From the NCBI GenBank assembly GCA_025963775.1, contig JAOQAD010000016.1:65741-129740 (forward strand): 64,000 nucleotides of DNA, read 5' to 3'. A program made the position numbers and the translations under genes. The stretch's first letter is position 1. The number at the start of each line of letters is the position of its first letter. The notes under the pieces are model-generated. The model saw only the letters and a list, made by a program, of their open reading frames with translations, was not told where the DNA came from and ran no database searches. Positions 50,472-59,559 of the stretch are shown here, in pieces. The stretch comes from Bacteroidota bacterium. Its GTDB lineage: Bacteria; Bacteroidota; Bacteroidia; 2-12-FULL-35-15.

Positions 50472-51254
50472 ATGCTCTCCAAAAACCAGATCAAGTTTGT
50501 AAATTCCCTCAAGCAAAAAAAGTACCGTGAAGAGCACAACCTGTTCATTGCCGAAGGCGCCAAGATTGTGCCTGAGCTGTTAGCTTCCGGAATCAAGGTG
50601 AAGCAGGTGTTTGCCACCTCTGCTTTTTTGAGGCAGCACCAAATTGATCCGGCCATCGAGCGATTTGAGATCAAAGAAGCTGAGCTGGAACGCATTTCCA
50701 CGCTCATGGCGCCGAACGAGGTGCTTGCATTGTGCGAGATCCCGGTATATGAGCTGGATCCCGCTGCTTTTAAAGATAACTTAACGCTTGTGCTGGATGA
50801 GATCAAAGACCCGGGGAACATGGGAACCATTATCCGGATCGCGGACTGGTTCGGGATCGGGAGCATTGTCTGCAGCCCCACTTCCGTGGACGTGTTCAAC
50901 CCGAAAGTGGTGCAGGCCACGATGGGTTCCATTGCAAGGATAAAAATACATTATACAGATCTTGCTGCTTTCCTCCAGGAGCAGAAGAAACTGAACGGAC
51001 TGCCTGTATTCGGCGCCCTGCTGGAAGGGGAAAGCATTTATTCGAAGCAATTGCCTTCCAAAGGGCTGATCGTGATCGGCAATGAATCAAAAGGAATTTC
51101 CGAAGACATTCAACAGCTGATCAGCGACAGGATCAGCATTCCATCCTTTTCACATTTCAAGCAAAGCGGGGGAGAAGCGGAGTCGCTGAATGCAGCCATC
51201 GCAACGGCGATTATCTGTTCGGAGTTCAGGAGGGCGTATGATATTACTGAATAA
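50472..51254 (+). CDS. TrmH/SpoU-family RNA methyltransferase
   Basis: The 260-residue protein has an N-terminal substrate-binding part (KFVNSLKQKKYREEHNLFIAEG) and a SPOUT domain with the knot motifs LDEIKDPGNMGTIIRIADWFGI, GLIVIGNESKGIS and SGGEAESLNAAIATAI. It methylates 2'-O of rRNA or tRNA with SAM. In Bacteroidota this gene often sits next to tamL as a divergent pair, as it does here. The exact nucleotide target is not readable. Confidence 0.93.
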   Translation: MLSKNQIKFVNSLKQKKYREEHNLFIAEGAKIVPELLASGIKVKQVFATSAFLRQHQIDPAIERFEIKEAELERISTLMAPNEVLALCEIPVYELDPAAFKDNLTLVLDEIKDPGNMGTIIRIADWFGIGSIVCSPTSVDVFNPKVVQATMGSIARIKIHYTDLAAFLQEQKKLNGLPVFGALLEGESIYSKQLPSKGLIVIGNESKGISEDIQQLISDRISIPSFSHFKQSGGEAESLNAAIATAIICSEFRRAYDITE

Positions 51255-51374
51255 TGTACCACCCCGGCCCTCCTAAAAGGGGGAGCGGATGCTGCTAAAA
51301 TTATCATTATTTACTAAATGTTTTCGCCTGGCACAATGTATTCCCCTCCTTCCAGGAGGGGTTAGGGGTGGTTT
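51253..51374. repeat. Dispersed inverted repeat, family E
   Basis: GTACCACCCCGGCCCTCCTA at the left faces CTTCCAGGAGGGGTTAGGGG at the right, with an A/T-rich centre. It is the second copy of the repeat at 26955-27053 and lies between convergent genes, so it could end both transcripts. Confidence 0.82.
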
Positions 51375-51395
51375 TGACTGTCAACTTAAAGAATG

Positions 51396-52223
51396 CTAAA
51401 ACATCCCCGGGTTATTCTCAACAGGCATTGTTGTTCCCGGTTCAGCAGGCTGCACAACATTGGCATCCCTTGTTGCTTTCATTCCGAAGAACAGGTAGCC
51501 GAGCGAGATCGCCATGCAGAGGAAGCTCCAGCCGGTGAAGTCAATGTCAAAATATCCCAATAGCTTGTTGATCACGAATGCCGGTGTAATGGCGAGGATC
51601 GTGAGCCTGTAAACAGCCTGGTAGGAAAAATTTGTTTTGAGGATCGCCTGGAAGATCAAACCCACCAGCGAATAAAGCAGGGCCTGCACCGCGCGGTACA
51701 GGAACATACAGGGCACAATGAACAGGTACAGGAAGATCGAAAGGAAATTTCCCCAGGATGCCCAGGAGAGGATCTTCTCATGCGTCAGCGAGAAGTTGCT
51801 GATCTTTGAAAAATCGTATTCGCGGGTTTCAAACTTATCCTTGATGTAGATCAGCTTGCTGTCGGTCACAAGCATTTGCGCCTCCGTGTTTTCCAGAGAA
51901 GTGTATTCGCCGGAATCATCAAAGATCACCGCATCTTTTCCATTCTCATCCTTCAGAATATAAGGTGAAGGCTTGTCGAAGCTGGCAACGCCATCATGGA
52001 TCTCCACCACAGGCAGCTTCTCCACGAAAACGGGCAATTCTACATTGATGAACTTAAGGATACTCACATGCACCTTAATGATCTCCGGAATCCAGAAAAC
52101 AGCAAGTAAAAGCAGGAGGTACCTGAATCCGATCCTGTTCAGCTCCACTTTTCCTGCATGAATGTAAACATCCTTGTTGTAGAAGGAATGAATGATCTTT
52201 TTAAAGAAGGGATATTTAGTCAT
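51396..52223 (-). CDS. DUF1189-family membrane protein
   Basis: The 275-residue protein begins FKKIIHSFYNKDVY, then has one helix near 30-50, an extracytoplasmic part of about 90 residues, and four helices in the C-terminal half. The pattern (YPFFKKIIHSFY, IFDDSGEYTSL, NFLSIFLYLFIVPCMFLYRAVQALLYS) matches DUF1189 as seen in other bacteria. It overlaps rsmE by 8 bases, so the two are co-transcribed. The function is unknown. Confidence 0.85.
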   Translation of the reverse strand: MTKYPFFKKIIHSFYNKDVYIHAGKVELNRIGFRYLLLLLAVFWIPEIIKVHVSILKFINVELPVFVEKLPVVEIHDGVASFDKPSPYILKDENGKDAVIFDDSGEYTSLENTEAQMLVTDSKLIYIKDKFETREYDFSKISNFSLTHEKILSWASWGNFLSIFLYLFIVPCMFLYRAVQALLYSLVGLIFQAILKTNFSYQAVYRLTILAITPAFVINKLLGYFDIDFTGWSFLCMAISLGYLFFGMKATRDANVVQPAEPGTTMPVENNPGMF

Positions 52224-52926
52224 GGTTTAATAAGTTTATAGTTGTGCAGGCATACAGTGCTGCTGTTTCTGTGCGCAGGCGGCTGCTTCCCAGGCTGATC
52301 TCAATGAAGCCATTCTCCACCGCCAGCTTTACTTCCTCTGCGGAGAAATCGCCTTCCGGGCCAATGAGAATTAGCGCATCCCCTTTTGTGAACTTGCTTT
52401 TCAAATGCGGCAGCGATTCACGTGAATGGCAATGGGCAATGAACTTTTGTACGGCCAGCTCTTTTGTGCTATTGATGAATTTTTTAAAGCTGCTCATGTC
52501 GTGGATCAGCGGAAGATAAGCTTTAAGGCTTTGCTTGATGGCTGCGATGGCCACTTTTTGCAGGCGTTCGGTCTTTACCACCGTACGCTCGCTGTTATCG
52601 CAATCCAGCAGGCTGATCTCATCGATCCCGATCTCCGTTGCCTTTTCCACGAACCATTCCGTACGGTCGTTGCTTTTTGTCGGGGCAATGGCAATATGGA
52701 TGCGCTGTGCCCTTTTTTCAAACTCTTTCTGGACGCTTGTGATCTTTACGCTGCAGTGTTTCTGATGAGCATCTATGATCTCTGCCGTGTAAAATCCGCC
52801 GGCACCATCGATCAGCCGGATCACATCGCCGGCTTCCAGGCGAAGCACACGTACAGCGTGCCTGCTTTCTTCCTCGTTGAGCGTGTATGTAACGCCGGTT
52901 ATGTCGGGCGTGTAAAAGAGATGCAT
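52216..52926 (-). CDS. rsmE: 16S rRNA (uracil(1498)-N(3))-methyltransferase
   Basis: The 236-residue SPOUT enzyme has a PUA-like N-terminus (EEESRHAVRVLRLEAGD) and the knot motifs ALILIGPEGDFSAEEV and ISLGSSRLRTETAALYACT. It methylates U1498 of 16S rRNA. The start is followed by DUF1189. A TAnnTTTG element ends 5 bases before the ATG, so the transcript may be leaderless. Confidence 0.96.
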   Translation of the reverse strand: MHLFYTPDITGVTYTLNEEESRHAVRVLRLEAGDVIRLIDGAGGFYTAEIIDAHQKHCSVKITSVQKEFEKRAQRIHIAIAPTKSNDRTEWFVEKATEIGIDEISLLDCDNSERTVVKTERLQKVAIAAIKQSLKAYLPLIHDMSSFKKFINSTKELAVQKFIAHCHSRESLPHLKSKFTKGDALILIGPEGDFSAEEVKLAVENGFIEISLGSSRLRTETAALYACTTINLLNHD

Positions 52927-52930
52927 GGGG

Positions 52931-52938
52931 CAAAAGTA
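52931..52938 (-). promoter_or_regulatory. Putative -7 promoter element directly before rsmE
   Basis: The minus-strand octamer TACTTTTG matches TAnnTTTG with only 4 bases to the ATG, predicting a transcript with little or no leader. Confidence 0.48.
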
Positions 52939-53319
52939 GTAAAAATAGTTAGGAGTGGGTAGTTAGGAGGTTGGAGGAGAGTGGGCAGAAATTTTAAGTT
53001 AGCAAGAATCATCGTCATACCGTGCTTCGACACGGTATCTCTCTATAATCATGAGGTGAAGGGGATTCTGCATGTCTTAAGATTGCGTAGAGATGCCTTG
53101 TAGTGGCACGGCATGACGGGAACTGGATTGGGGAGGAGGCGAAAACTGTGTTGGAATAAGATCCTTCGGACAAGCCCGGGATGACATACATCCAGCCTCT
53201 GCGAGAAATCCTGCATGCCTTAAGATTGCGTAGAGATGCCGTGTCGTAGCATGGCATGACGGTAAATAAACAAGCCGAGTACACATCTTCCAACCTCAGC
53301 CTCTGCGAGAAATAACAAA

Positions 53320-53347
53320 ATAAAAATGCCCCGATAACCGGGGCATC
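53320..53347 (-). terminator. Rho-independent terminator of pckA
   Basis: On the minus strand GATGCCCCGG and CCGGGGCAT-type arms (ATGCCCCG/CGGGGCAT) pair around TTAT and end in TTTTTATTTTG. It lies 30 bases after the pckA stop codon. Confidence 0.88.
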
Positions 53348-53376
53348 TCTATAAATAATTAACAACCTAATACAGC

Positions 53377-54990
53377 CTAAGCATTCACAGCAGCTTTGGG
53401 AGCGGCAGCCATGATCTCTTCATTTGCAGCATTTGCATACTGCTCAAAATTCTTGATGAACGAAGCAGCCAGCTTGTTTGCTGTGGCATCGTATGCATCT
53501 TTATCTTTCCAGGTAGCGCGTGGATTCATGATCTCAGCAGGAACGCCCGGGCATTCTGTCGGCATCTGTAATCCGAATACCGGCAATGTCTCATATTTAA
53601 CGGCATCCAGCTTGCCTGTCAGTGCCGCAGTGATAATAGAGCGGGTGTAGGACAGCTTCATGCGGTTTCCTGTTCCGAATGCTCCGCCTGACCAGCCGGT
53701 GTTCACCAGCCAAACGTTCACTTTATTGTCTTTTAATTTTTTACCCAGTAATTCCGCATATTTTGTAGGGTGCAGGGGAAGGAACACTTTTCCGAAGCAG
53801 GCAGAGAACGTCAGTGTCGGCTCGGTTATTCCCATTTCGGTTCCTGCAACTTTAGCGGTGTAACCGGAAATGAAGTGATACATCGCCTGTCCCGGTGTTA
53901 ATTTGGAGATCGGTGGCAATACGCCGTATGCATCGCAGGTAAGGAAGAAGATGTTCTTCGGTACATTTCCTACAGAAGGATCAACTGCATTCGGGATGAA
54001 ATTGATCGGGTAGCTAACGCGGGTGTTTTCCGTTTTGGAAATGTTCGCGAAATCAACTGTGGAGGTGTTCTCGTAATATTCAATGTTTTCGAGCAGGGAG
54101 CCGAATTTAACGGCAGCCCAGATCTCCGGCTCTTTTTCTTTGGTCAGGTCCACGCATTTTGCATAGCATCCGCCTTCGAAGTTGAACACGCCTTTGTCGC
54201 TCCAGCCGTGCTCATCGTCACCGATCAGGCCGCGGTTAGGATCAGCGGAAAGGGTTGTTTTGCCGGTCCCGGAAAGCCCGAAGAAAACAGCAGTATCACC
54301 ATCTTTGCCGATGTTGGCAGAACAGTGCATGGAAAGCACTCCTTTTTCGTGGGGCAAAATATAGTTCAGTAACGAGAAAATTCCTTTTTTGATCTCGCCG
54401 GTATAGCCGGAGCCACCAATTAAAATAACCTTTTTGGTCATGTTCATGATGGTGAAGTTATGCTGGCGGGTTCCATCGATCTCCGGTACGGCGCGGAAGC
54501 CGGGAGCGCAGACGATGGTCCATTCCGGGTCAAAGCTCATGATCTCGTCGTGGGTAGGACGGAGGAACAGGTTGTTGGCAAACAGGTTCGACCATGGGTA
54601 TTCGGTCACCACGCGGATGTTCAGGCGGAATGCAGGATCGGCGCAGGCGTATGAATCGCGGACATATACTTCTTTTCCTGCCAGGTAAGCGGCAACGCGG
54701 TTATAAAGCGTATCAAATTTATCAGCATCAAATTTAAAATTAACATCGCCCCACCAGATCGTATCCTTTGTTTTTTCGTCAAGCACAATGAATTTATCTT
54801 TTGGTGAGCGCCCGGTGAATTCGCCGGTATCAACAGCTAATGCTCCTGTATCTGTAAGCATTCCTTCTCCACGCACGATCGTTTCTTCTACAAGCTCTGC
54901 AGCATTCAAATTCCAGTATGCAGCAGATACATTTCCTAAACCTAAACTTGCAATGCTTGCATTTTTGGCTTTAATTCCAAATTCGTTCAT
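53377..54990 (-). CDS. pckA: Phosphoenolpyruvate carboxykinase (ATP)
   Basis: The 537-residue protein is full length for the ATP-type enzyme. It has TGRSPKDKFIV near 60, the metal-binding region LIGGSGYTGEIKKGIF, the P-loop-like GLSGTGKTTLSADP and DDEHGWSD, and VWLVNTGWSGGAFGTG near the C-terminus. It decarboxylates oxaloacetate to PEP, the first step of gluconeogenesis. It is a single-gene unit with a -7 element about 40 bases upstream and a terminator behind it. Confidence 0.98.
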   Translation of the reverse strand: MNEFGIKAKNASIASLGLGNVSAAYWNLNAAELVEETIVRGEGMLTDTGALAVDTGEFTGRSPKDKFIVLDEKTKDTIWWGDVNFKFDADKFDTLYNRVAAYLAGKEVYVRDSYACADPAFRLNIRVVTEYPWSNLFANNLFLRPTHDEIMSFDPEWTIVCAPGFRAVPEIDGTRQHNFTIMNMTKKVILIGGSGYTGEIKKGIFSLLNYILPHEKGVLSMHCSANIGKDGDTAVFFGLSGTGKTTLSADPNRGLIGDDEHGWSDKGVFNFEGGCYAKCVDLTKEKEPEIWAAVKFGSLLENIEYYENTSTVDFANISKTENTRVSYPINFIPNAVDPSVGNVPKNIFFLTCDAYGVLPPISKLTPGQAMYHFISGYTAKVAGTEMGITEPTLTFSACFGKVFLPLHPTKYAELLGKKLKDNKVNVWLVNTGWSGGAFGTGNRMKLSYTRSIITAALTGKLDAVKYETLPVFGLQMPTECPGVPAEIMNPRATWKDKDAYDATANKLAASFIKNFEQYANAANEEIMAAAPKAAVNA

Positions 54991-55029
54991 TTCTTTTGTT
55001 TTTGGTTAATTTTTTTGGTTTTAAGGACA

Positions 55030-55037
55030 CAAATTTA
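55030..55037 (-). promoter_or_regulatory. Putative -7 promoter element of pckA
   Basis: The minus-strand octamer TAAATTTG matches TAnnTTTG, 39 bases before the ATG. The upstream 150 bases are very A/T-rich with no clear TTG at standard spacing. Confidence 0.45.
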
Positions 55038-55207
55038 AAAATTATTGAGCAATCAGGGCTTATTAATATTTTTAAACGGGTTATAAACACTGATATTTTT
55101 AAATATTCATTATTTTAATGTATTTATTATTAGTCAATTATAAATAATATATAAAGTTTAAATTTAATTAAAAGTGTTGATAATTATTACAAAAAAGCGC
55201 TCGGCTT

Positions 55208-55612
55208 TCAATCTTTTTTAAAGGCTGAAATGCCTGTCAGCAGCCAGCCTGCGATCAGGAAAACTCCGCCTATGGGCGTTACCGGCCCAAGCCAGCGCAT
55301 AGTTCCCATGCCCATGAGCCCGCCTGTGGAAAGCAGGTACAGGGAGCCGGAGAACAGTACGATTCCCGCCATAAAGCAATAGCCGGCCTTCGGGATCAGC
55401 TTGCTGTTGAGCTTATCATGCAAAAGGGCAAGGCAAAGCAATGCAAGGCTGTGGTAGATTTGGTACCGGGCTCCCGTTTCAAAAGCCTGCAGTTCGTTCA
55501 TTGTGATGGAACCGCTTTCCATTTTTGTTTTCAGGAAGTGGGCTGCCATGGCGCCAAGGGCGACGCCTATAGCGCCGGAGATCCCTGCAAACCGGATCAG
55601 TCGTTTTTGCAT
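55208..55612 (-). CDS. DUF423-family membrane protein
   Basis: The 134-residue protein has four membrane helices. It opens RFAGISGAIGVALGAMAAHFLK and then FETGARYQIYHSLALLCLALL, the standard DUF423 (YgdD) features. FSGSLYLLSTG and GPVTPIGGVFLIAGW follow. The function of the family is unknown. Confidence 0.92.
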   Translation of the reverse strand: MQKRLIRFAGISGAIGVALGAMAAHFLKTKMESGSITMNELQAFETGARYQIYHSLALLCLALLHDKLNSKLIPKAGYCFMAGIVLFSGSLYLLSTGGLMGMGTMRWLGPVTPIGGVFLIAGWLLTGISAFKKD

Positions 55613-55952
55613 GGCTTAAAGTTATAAAAAAACCGTGCCCGCGGTTATGGAAAAGAAAAAATCCCGCCCTGCAAGAGAGGACGGGACCTGCCGCTGCCTG
55701 CTAAAACCACTACTTAATAGCAATGCAGCGGGCTTTTTAGGTAATACGGCAAATGAAGCTGCGCAATGGAAGTATTTGCTATTTTTACAGGGTGCAATTC
55801 CGCCGGCAAATGTAAGCTCCGCAGCCTGGCAACCAAGCGGAATGCCAATAACAACAGGGGAATGCTGAACCGCAGCTTCTTCGCGGATCGCCGGGAAAGC
55901 CCGTCGGCACAGGATGAAAAAAAGGCATTTATGAACTCATAAAAGGAAAAGC
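55613..55952. other. 340-base non-coding spacer
   Basis: I see a weak hairpin CCCGCCCTGCAAGAGAGGAC with GGG (55665-55687) and CTAAAACC/GGTTTTAG-like words, but no convincing gene or promoter. A 77-codon frame at 55635 lacks any recognisable feature. The spacer separates divergent DUF423 and helical protein genes. Confidence 0.5.
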
Positions 55953-57443
55953 ATGAACAAATATGTGTATGAGTCGTACCGGAAACTGAGCGATACCGAG
56001 CGTGCCGAATTTGCGGGCAGGTTCAAAAATTCTCCCACGGTCAGTAAGTTCATAAAATTTGTGGAGCGCAGCCCGGTGCCTAATTTCAAAACCGCTGCCG
56101 CGATCGACTCTGTGTATGGAGATGAGAAAGAGCAAACCGCCTACAACGTACTTGAGAACCGTTTTTTCAAGCTCCGCAAAAAGATGCTGGACGAGCTGGA
56201 AAGCCTGAAGAAGAATGACACTTCGCTGATCCATCCTGAAGAGGAGCTGAAATTCCTCGCCGCCAAGCAGCTGATGGCTTCCGAAAATAAGGAAACCGCC
56301 TATAAGCAGCTGGCGGAGCTGGAAAAGGCCTGCTGGGAAAGGAACATCTTCGAGCTGCTTCCTGCGGTCATTGATCAGCTCATCTTCTGCAACCAATCCT
56401 TTAACCGTATCGAAAATAACAAAGAGCTGTTCATCCGGCAGGAAAAAGCCATCGGGCTGCTCAACGATATCAGCATCTGCGGGATGACCACCCGGAAGAT
56501 CTACGAGATCAATTTTACGAAAGGCGTTAAATATGCAACAAAGGAGCTGGGGCTGATGCGTAACCTGGCTTCAAAACACAAGCAATACCCGCGCTTTTTA
56601 ATGTGCTACCATCATGTTTCGGCCTATTACAAGCTCGGCTCCAAGGATTATGAAGGCGATATGCAGGTGGTGAGCCGTCACCTTTCCGCTTTTAAAAAGC
56701 TGCAGGCCGCGCACCCGATGGTACCCCTCATGAACTACAAGGTGAATTACGTGCAGCAGCAGCACATGCATTTTAACCAGATGATCATCTCTTTCCATTT
56801 TAACCGCTGCGAGTTTGAAGAAACCTACCAGGTAATGAAGGAAGTGTGGGAGCTGATCAACCGGGAGGATTCCGTACTTAAAATGTACAAGACGGAGGCA
56901 TCCTATTATAATATGGTCACAGCCCAAAGCATGGCGCACCGCTACACAGAAGCGCTGGATACGATCAATGATTTTATGGCTTACCTGAAAACGAACCACC
57001 AGACCGACAAGCTGGTGCTGGCAAATGTGCTGAAAGCAAGGATCTATACCGAAGTGTATCCGCAAACGTATAAGATGGATCCTGCTTTTTTGACGGAGCA
57101 GGTGGAAGAATACGTGAAAGTATTGAAGAAGTCGGACAACCGCATGATCTCCCTCGACCAGACGCTTGTATTAAAAGCAAAGCTGCTTGTGCTCAAAGGC
57201 AGCTACGAAAAAGCGCTGAAGGTGGTCTCCGATCCTGTTGCTCAGGAATACCTTTCCGGGATGAAGCTGCTGGATGTGACCACGGAGCTGATCCGCATCC
57301 TGCAGGAAAACTCCGGCCAAAAGAATAAAAAGCTCGCCGAGCTGGCGAAGGCTGTGCAGTTGGCAAAGCATAAGGCATCCACGCCCGCGCAGTTCATGCA
57401 CATCTACTGGATGCAGCATTACCTGAAACATCTCCTGCGCTAA
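55953..57443 (+). CDS. Large helical protein of unknown function
   Basis: The 496-residue product has no signal peptide or membrane segment and is helical throughout. The periodic pattern resembles TPR or HEAT-like repeats (FLAAKQLMASENKETAYKQL, NLASKHKQYPRFLMCYHHVS, TEASYYNMVTAQSMAHRYTEAL, LVLKAKLLVLKGSYEKALKV). Cys and Trp are rare. It is probably a cytoplasmic scaffold, found singly in Bacteroidota genomes. The gene is followed after 46 bases by a saccharopine dehydrogenase gene in the same direction, which may be chance. I do not assign a function. Confidence 0.75.
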   Translation: MNKYVYESYRKLSDTERAEFAGRFKNSPTVSKFIKFVERSPVPNFKTAAAIDSVYGDEKEQTAYNVLENRFFKLRKKMLDELESLKKNDTSLIHPEEELKFLAAKQLMASENKETAYKQLAELEKACWERNIFELLPAVIDQLIFCNQSFNRIENNKELFIRQEKAIGLLNDISICGMTTRKIYEINFTKGVKYATKELGLMRNLASKHKQYPRFLMCYHHVSAYYKLGSKDYEGDMQVVSRHLSAFKKLQAAHPMVPLMNYKVNYVQQQHMHFNQMIISFHFNRCEFEETYQVMKEVWELINREDSVLKMYKTEASYYNMVTAQSMAHRYTEALDTINDFMAYLKTNHQTDKLVLANVLKARIYTEVYPQTYKMDPAFLTEQVEEYVKVLKKSDNRMISLDQTLVLKAKLLVLKGSYEKALKVVSDPVAQEYLSGMKLLDVTTELIRILQENSGQKNKKLAELAKAVQLAKHKASTPAQFMHIYWMQHYLKHLLR

Positions 57444-57489
57444 GTGCTGAATTACAATAAATAGTTTTAATTTCGCCAACAATAAATTC

Positions 57490-58827
57490 ATGGCAATGAA
57501 AAACATTTTGGTAATAGGAGCAGGGCGATCATCATCATCTCTCATTAAATATCTGCTGGATAATTCGGACAGGGAAAACTGGAAAGTGACCGTGGCGGAT
57601 GTTTCGCTGGAAGCGGTAAGGCAAAAAACGCAGGACCATCCTAACAGCCGCGCCATTGAATTTGATATCAACAACGAGCAGCAGCGCGCGGAAGAGATCA
57701 GCTATGCCGACCTCGTTATTTCCATGCTTCCCGCTTTTATGCACATGAATGTGGCCAACGACTGCCTGCGCTTCAAAAAGCATTTGGCAACGGCTTCCTA
57801 CGTGTCGAAAGAAATGGCGGCAATGCATGAAGCTGCAAAGGAAGCAGGCATTGTGCTGCTGAATGAGAGCGGCCTGGATCCGGGAATTGACCATGCTTCC
57901 GCGATGAAGGTGATCGATGAGATTTATGAGCAGGGCGGACAGATCACTTTGTTCAAATCGTATTGCGGCGGACTGGTGGCTCCCGAAAGCAACAACAATC
58001 CATGGGGCTATAAATTTTCATGGAACCCGCGGAATGTGATCCTGGCAGGACAAGGCACGGCACAGTACATTGAGAACGGACAATACAAATACATTCCTTA
58101 CAATCGTTTGTTCACGCAAACGGATACCATCGAAATAGATGGCTGCGGCAAATTTGATGCGTATGCGAACCGCGATTCATTGTCGTACCGACATGCCTAC
58201 CGCATCGAAAATATTCCGACCATGCTGCGCGGAACATTGCGTATGCCGGGCTACTGCAAGGCCTGGAATGTATTCGTGAAACTAGGCTTAACGGATGATA
58301 CATACAAAATAGAAGCATCGGATACACTAACCTATCCTGAGCTGCTGGAAGCTTTCCTGCCGGAAGGCACACAAAGCACCAAAGAAAAGCTTATTGCCTT
58401 CATGGGAAAAGACATGGATGCTGAAATCATTTCAATGATCGAATGGCTTGGCGTGTTTGAGCCCGTGAAGATCGGCATCCCGAATGCTTCACCTGCGCAA
58501 ATCCTGCAGCATCTGCTGGAAGAAAAATGGAAGCTGGAGGAGCATGATAAGGACATGATCGTGATGCAGCACCAGTTTACATTTACTACCAGAGAAAAGA
58601 AAACCAAAACAATTCTTTCATCACTCGTTGTGAAAGGCGAGGACCAGGTCCACACCGCAATGGCAAAAACCGTGGGCCTTCCGCTGGCCATCACCGCAAA
58701 GCTGATCCTGCAGGGAAAGATAAAGGCACGGGGCGTGATCATCCCGACAACAAAAGAGATCTATCTTCCCTTGCTGGAAGAGCTGGAAACGCTTGGTGTA
58801 AAGTTCGAGGAAAAAGAAATCGGTTAA
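57490..58827 (+). CDS. Saccharopine dehydrogenase family protein
   Basis: The 445-residue protein opens with a Rossmann fold KNILVIGAGRSSSSLIKYL. It then shows SMLPAFMHMNVANDCLRFKKH, ATASYVSKEM, LLNESGLDPGIDHASAMKVID and YCGGLVAPESNNNPWGYKFSW, which match saccharopine reductase/dehydrogenase of lysine metabolism. It interconverts saccharopine with amino adipate semialdehyde and glutamate, or acts on a related imine. The companion enzyme (lysine-ketoglutarate reductase) is not in the window. ATG codons at 57490 and 57496 are both possible starts. Confidence 0.88.
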   Translation: MAMKNILVIGAGRSSSSLIKYLLDNSDRENWKVTVADVSLEAVRQKTQDHPNSRAIEFDINNEQQRAEEISYADLVISMLPAFMHMNVANDCLRFKKHLATASYVSKEMAAMHEAAKEAGIVLLNESGLDPGIDHASAMKVIDEIYEQGGQITLFKSYCGGLVAPESNNNPWGYKFSWNPRNVILAGQGTAQYIENGQYKYIPYNRLFTQTDTIEIDGCGKFDAYANRDSLSYRHAYRIENIPTMLRGTLRMPGYCKAWNVFVKLGLTDDTYKIEASDTLTYPELLEAFLPEGTQSTKEKLIAFMGKDMDAEIISMIEWLGVFEPVKIGIPNASPAQILQHLLEEKWKLEEHDKDMIVMQHQFTFTTREKKTKTILSSLVVKGEDQVHTAMAKTVGLPLAITAKLILQGKIKARGVIIPTTKEIYLPLLEELETLGVKFEEKEIG

Positions 58828-58881
58828 GAGTAAAATATATGCTTTGTCTTCTGCGTTCATAGGCAATCTATCCGTACCGAA

Positions 58882-59559
58882 GTGATCAAAACCTTCTTCC
58901 GTTATTTTTTCCGGGCCCTGCTGGGCATCATTGCATTCCTGGTACTCTGGCTGGCCTTTGCCTTTTTCCTGCCATACGTCCATAATGGCTATGGCCCGCT
59001 GAGGGAAAATAAATCCATCACTGTTTACATTGAATCCAACGGGGTGCATACCGATTTTGTGATGCCGGTAAAAACCATGCAATGGGACTGGAGCAAAAAG
59101 CTCGCGTATTCCGATTTTGAAATGGCAGGGCCTTCTTATGAATATGTGGCAGTGGGCTGGGGAGATAAAGGATTTTTTATCGGGACGCCCACCTGGGCCG
59201 ACCTGAAATTTTCGACTGCATTCAATGCCGCATTCGGGCTGAGCACAACTGCAATGCATGTTACCTACAAGCGTTTTCAGCCGAAGGAGAATGAACAGTG
59301 CAGGCGCATTGAGCTTTCTGCTTTACAGTACCGCATCCTGGTCAATTACATCAGGAGCTCATTCCAGGCCAAAGAGGGAAAGTTCATTGCGATCGATCAT
59401 CCCGGTTATTCTGAGCACGATTGCTTTTACGAGGCGAACGGAACGTACAGCCTTTTCAATACCTGCAATGTATGGACAGGCAACGGGCTGAGGTGTATCG
59501 GTGTAAGCACAGGTACCTGGACGCCTTTGGCGGGCGGGGTGTTGCAGGGTGTGGAGTAG
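58882..59559 (+). CDS. TIGR02117-family protein with one membrane anchor
   Basis: The 225-residue product starts at GTG; no in-frame ATG is nearer upstream. There is one membrane helix at about 14-32 and then a periplasmic domain with ESNGVHTDFVMPV, VAVGWGDKGFFI and TCNVWTGNGLRCIGVSTGTWTPL. These features match the TIGR02117/DUF2459 family of NlpC/P60-like fold, with a Cys in TCNVW and a His in GVHTD as candidate catalytic pair. The function is not known. It lies 54 bases after the saccharopine dehydrogenase gene. Confidence 0.85.
   Translation: MIKTFFRYFFRALLGIIAFLVLWLAFAFFLPYVHNGYGPLRENKSITVYIESNGVHTDFVMPVKTMQWDWSKKLAYSDFEMAGPSYEYVAVGWGDKGFFIGTPTWADLKFSTAFNAAFGLSTTAMHVTYKRFQPKENEQCRRIELSALQYRILVNYIRSSFQAKEGKFIAIDHPGYSEHDCFYEANGTYSLFNTCNVWTGNGLRCIGVSTGTWTPLAGGVLQGVE

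Larger units (their letters stand above)
52927..53376. repeat. Spacer with three family A palindromes, a family D half and a terminator
   Basis: Family A cores (changed to GGTATC or GCATG variants) lie at about 53013-53041, 53090-53119 and 53232-53263. A family D half (ATAAGATCCTTCGGACAAG) is near 53155. Two stretches of CATGTC/CATGCC with TTAAGATTGCGTAGAGATGC repeat between 53072 and 53240. No protein is encoded; short frames here are repeat-derived. Confidence 0.85.

Noticed and set aside
55635-55868. Plus-strand frame of 77 codons between DUF423 and the helical protein gene
   Set aside because: No signal, motif or promoter is visible; composition is not gene-like.
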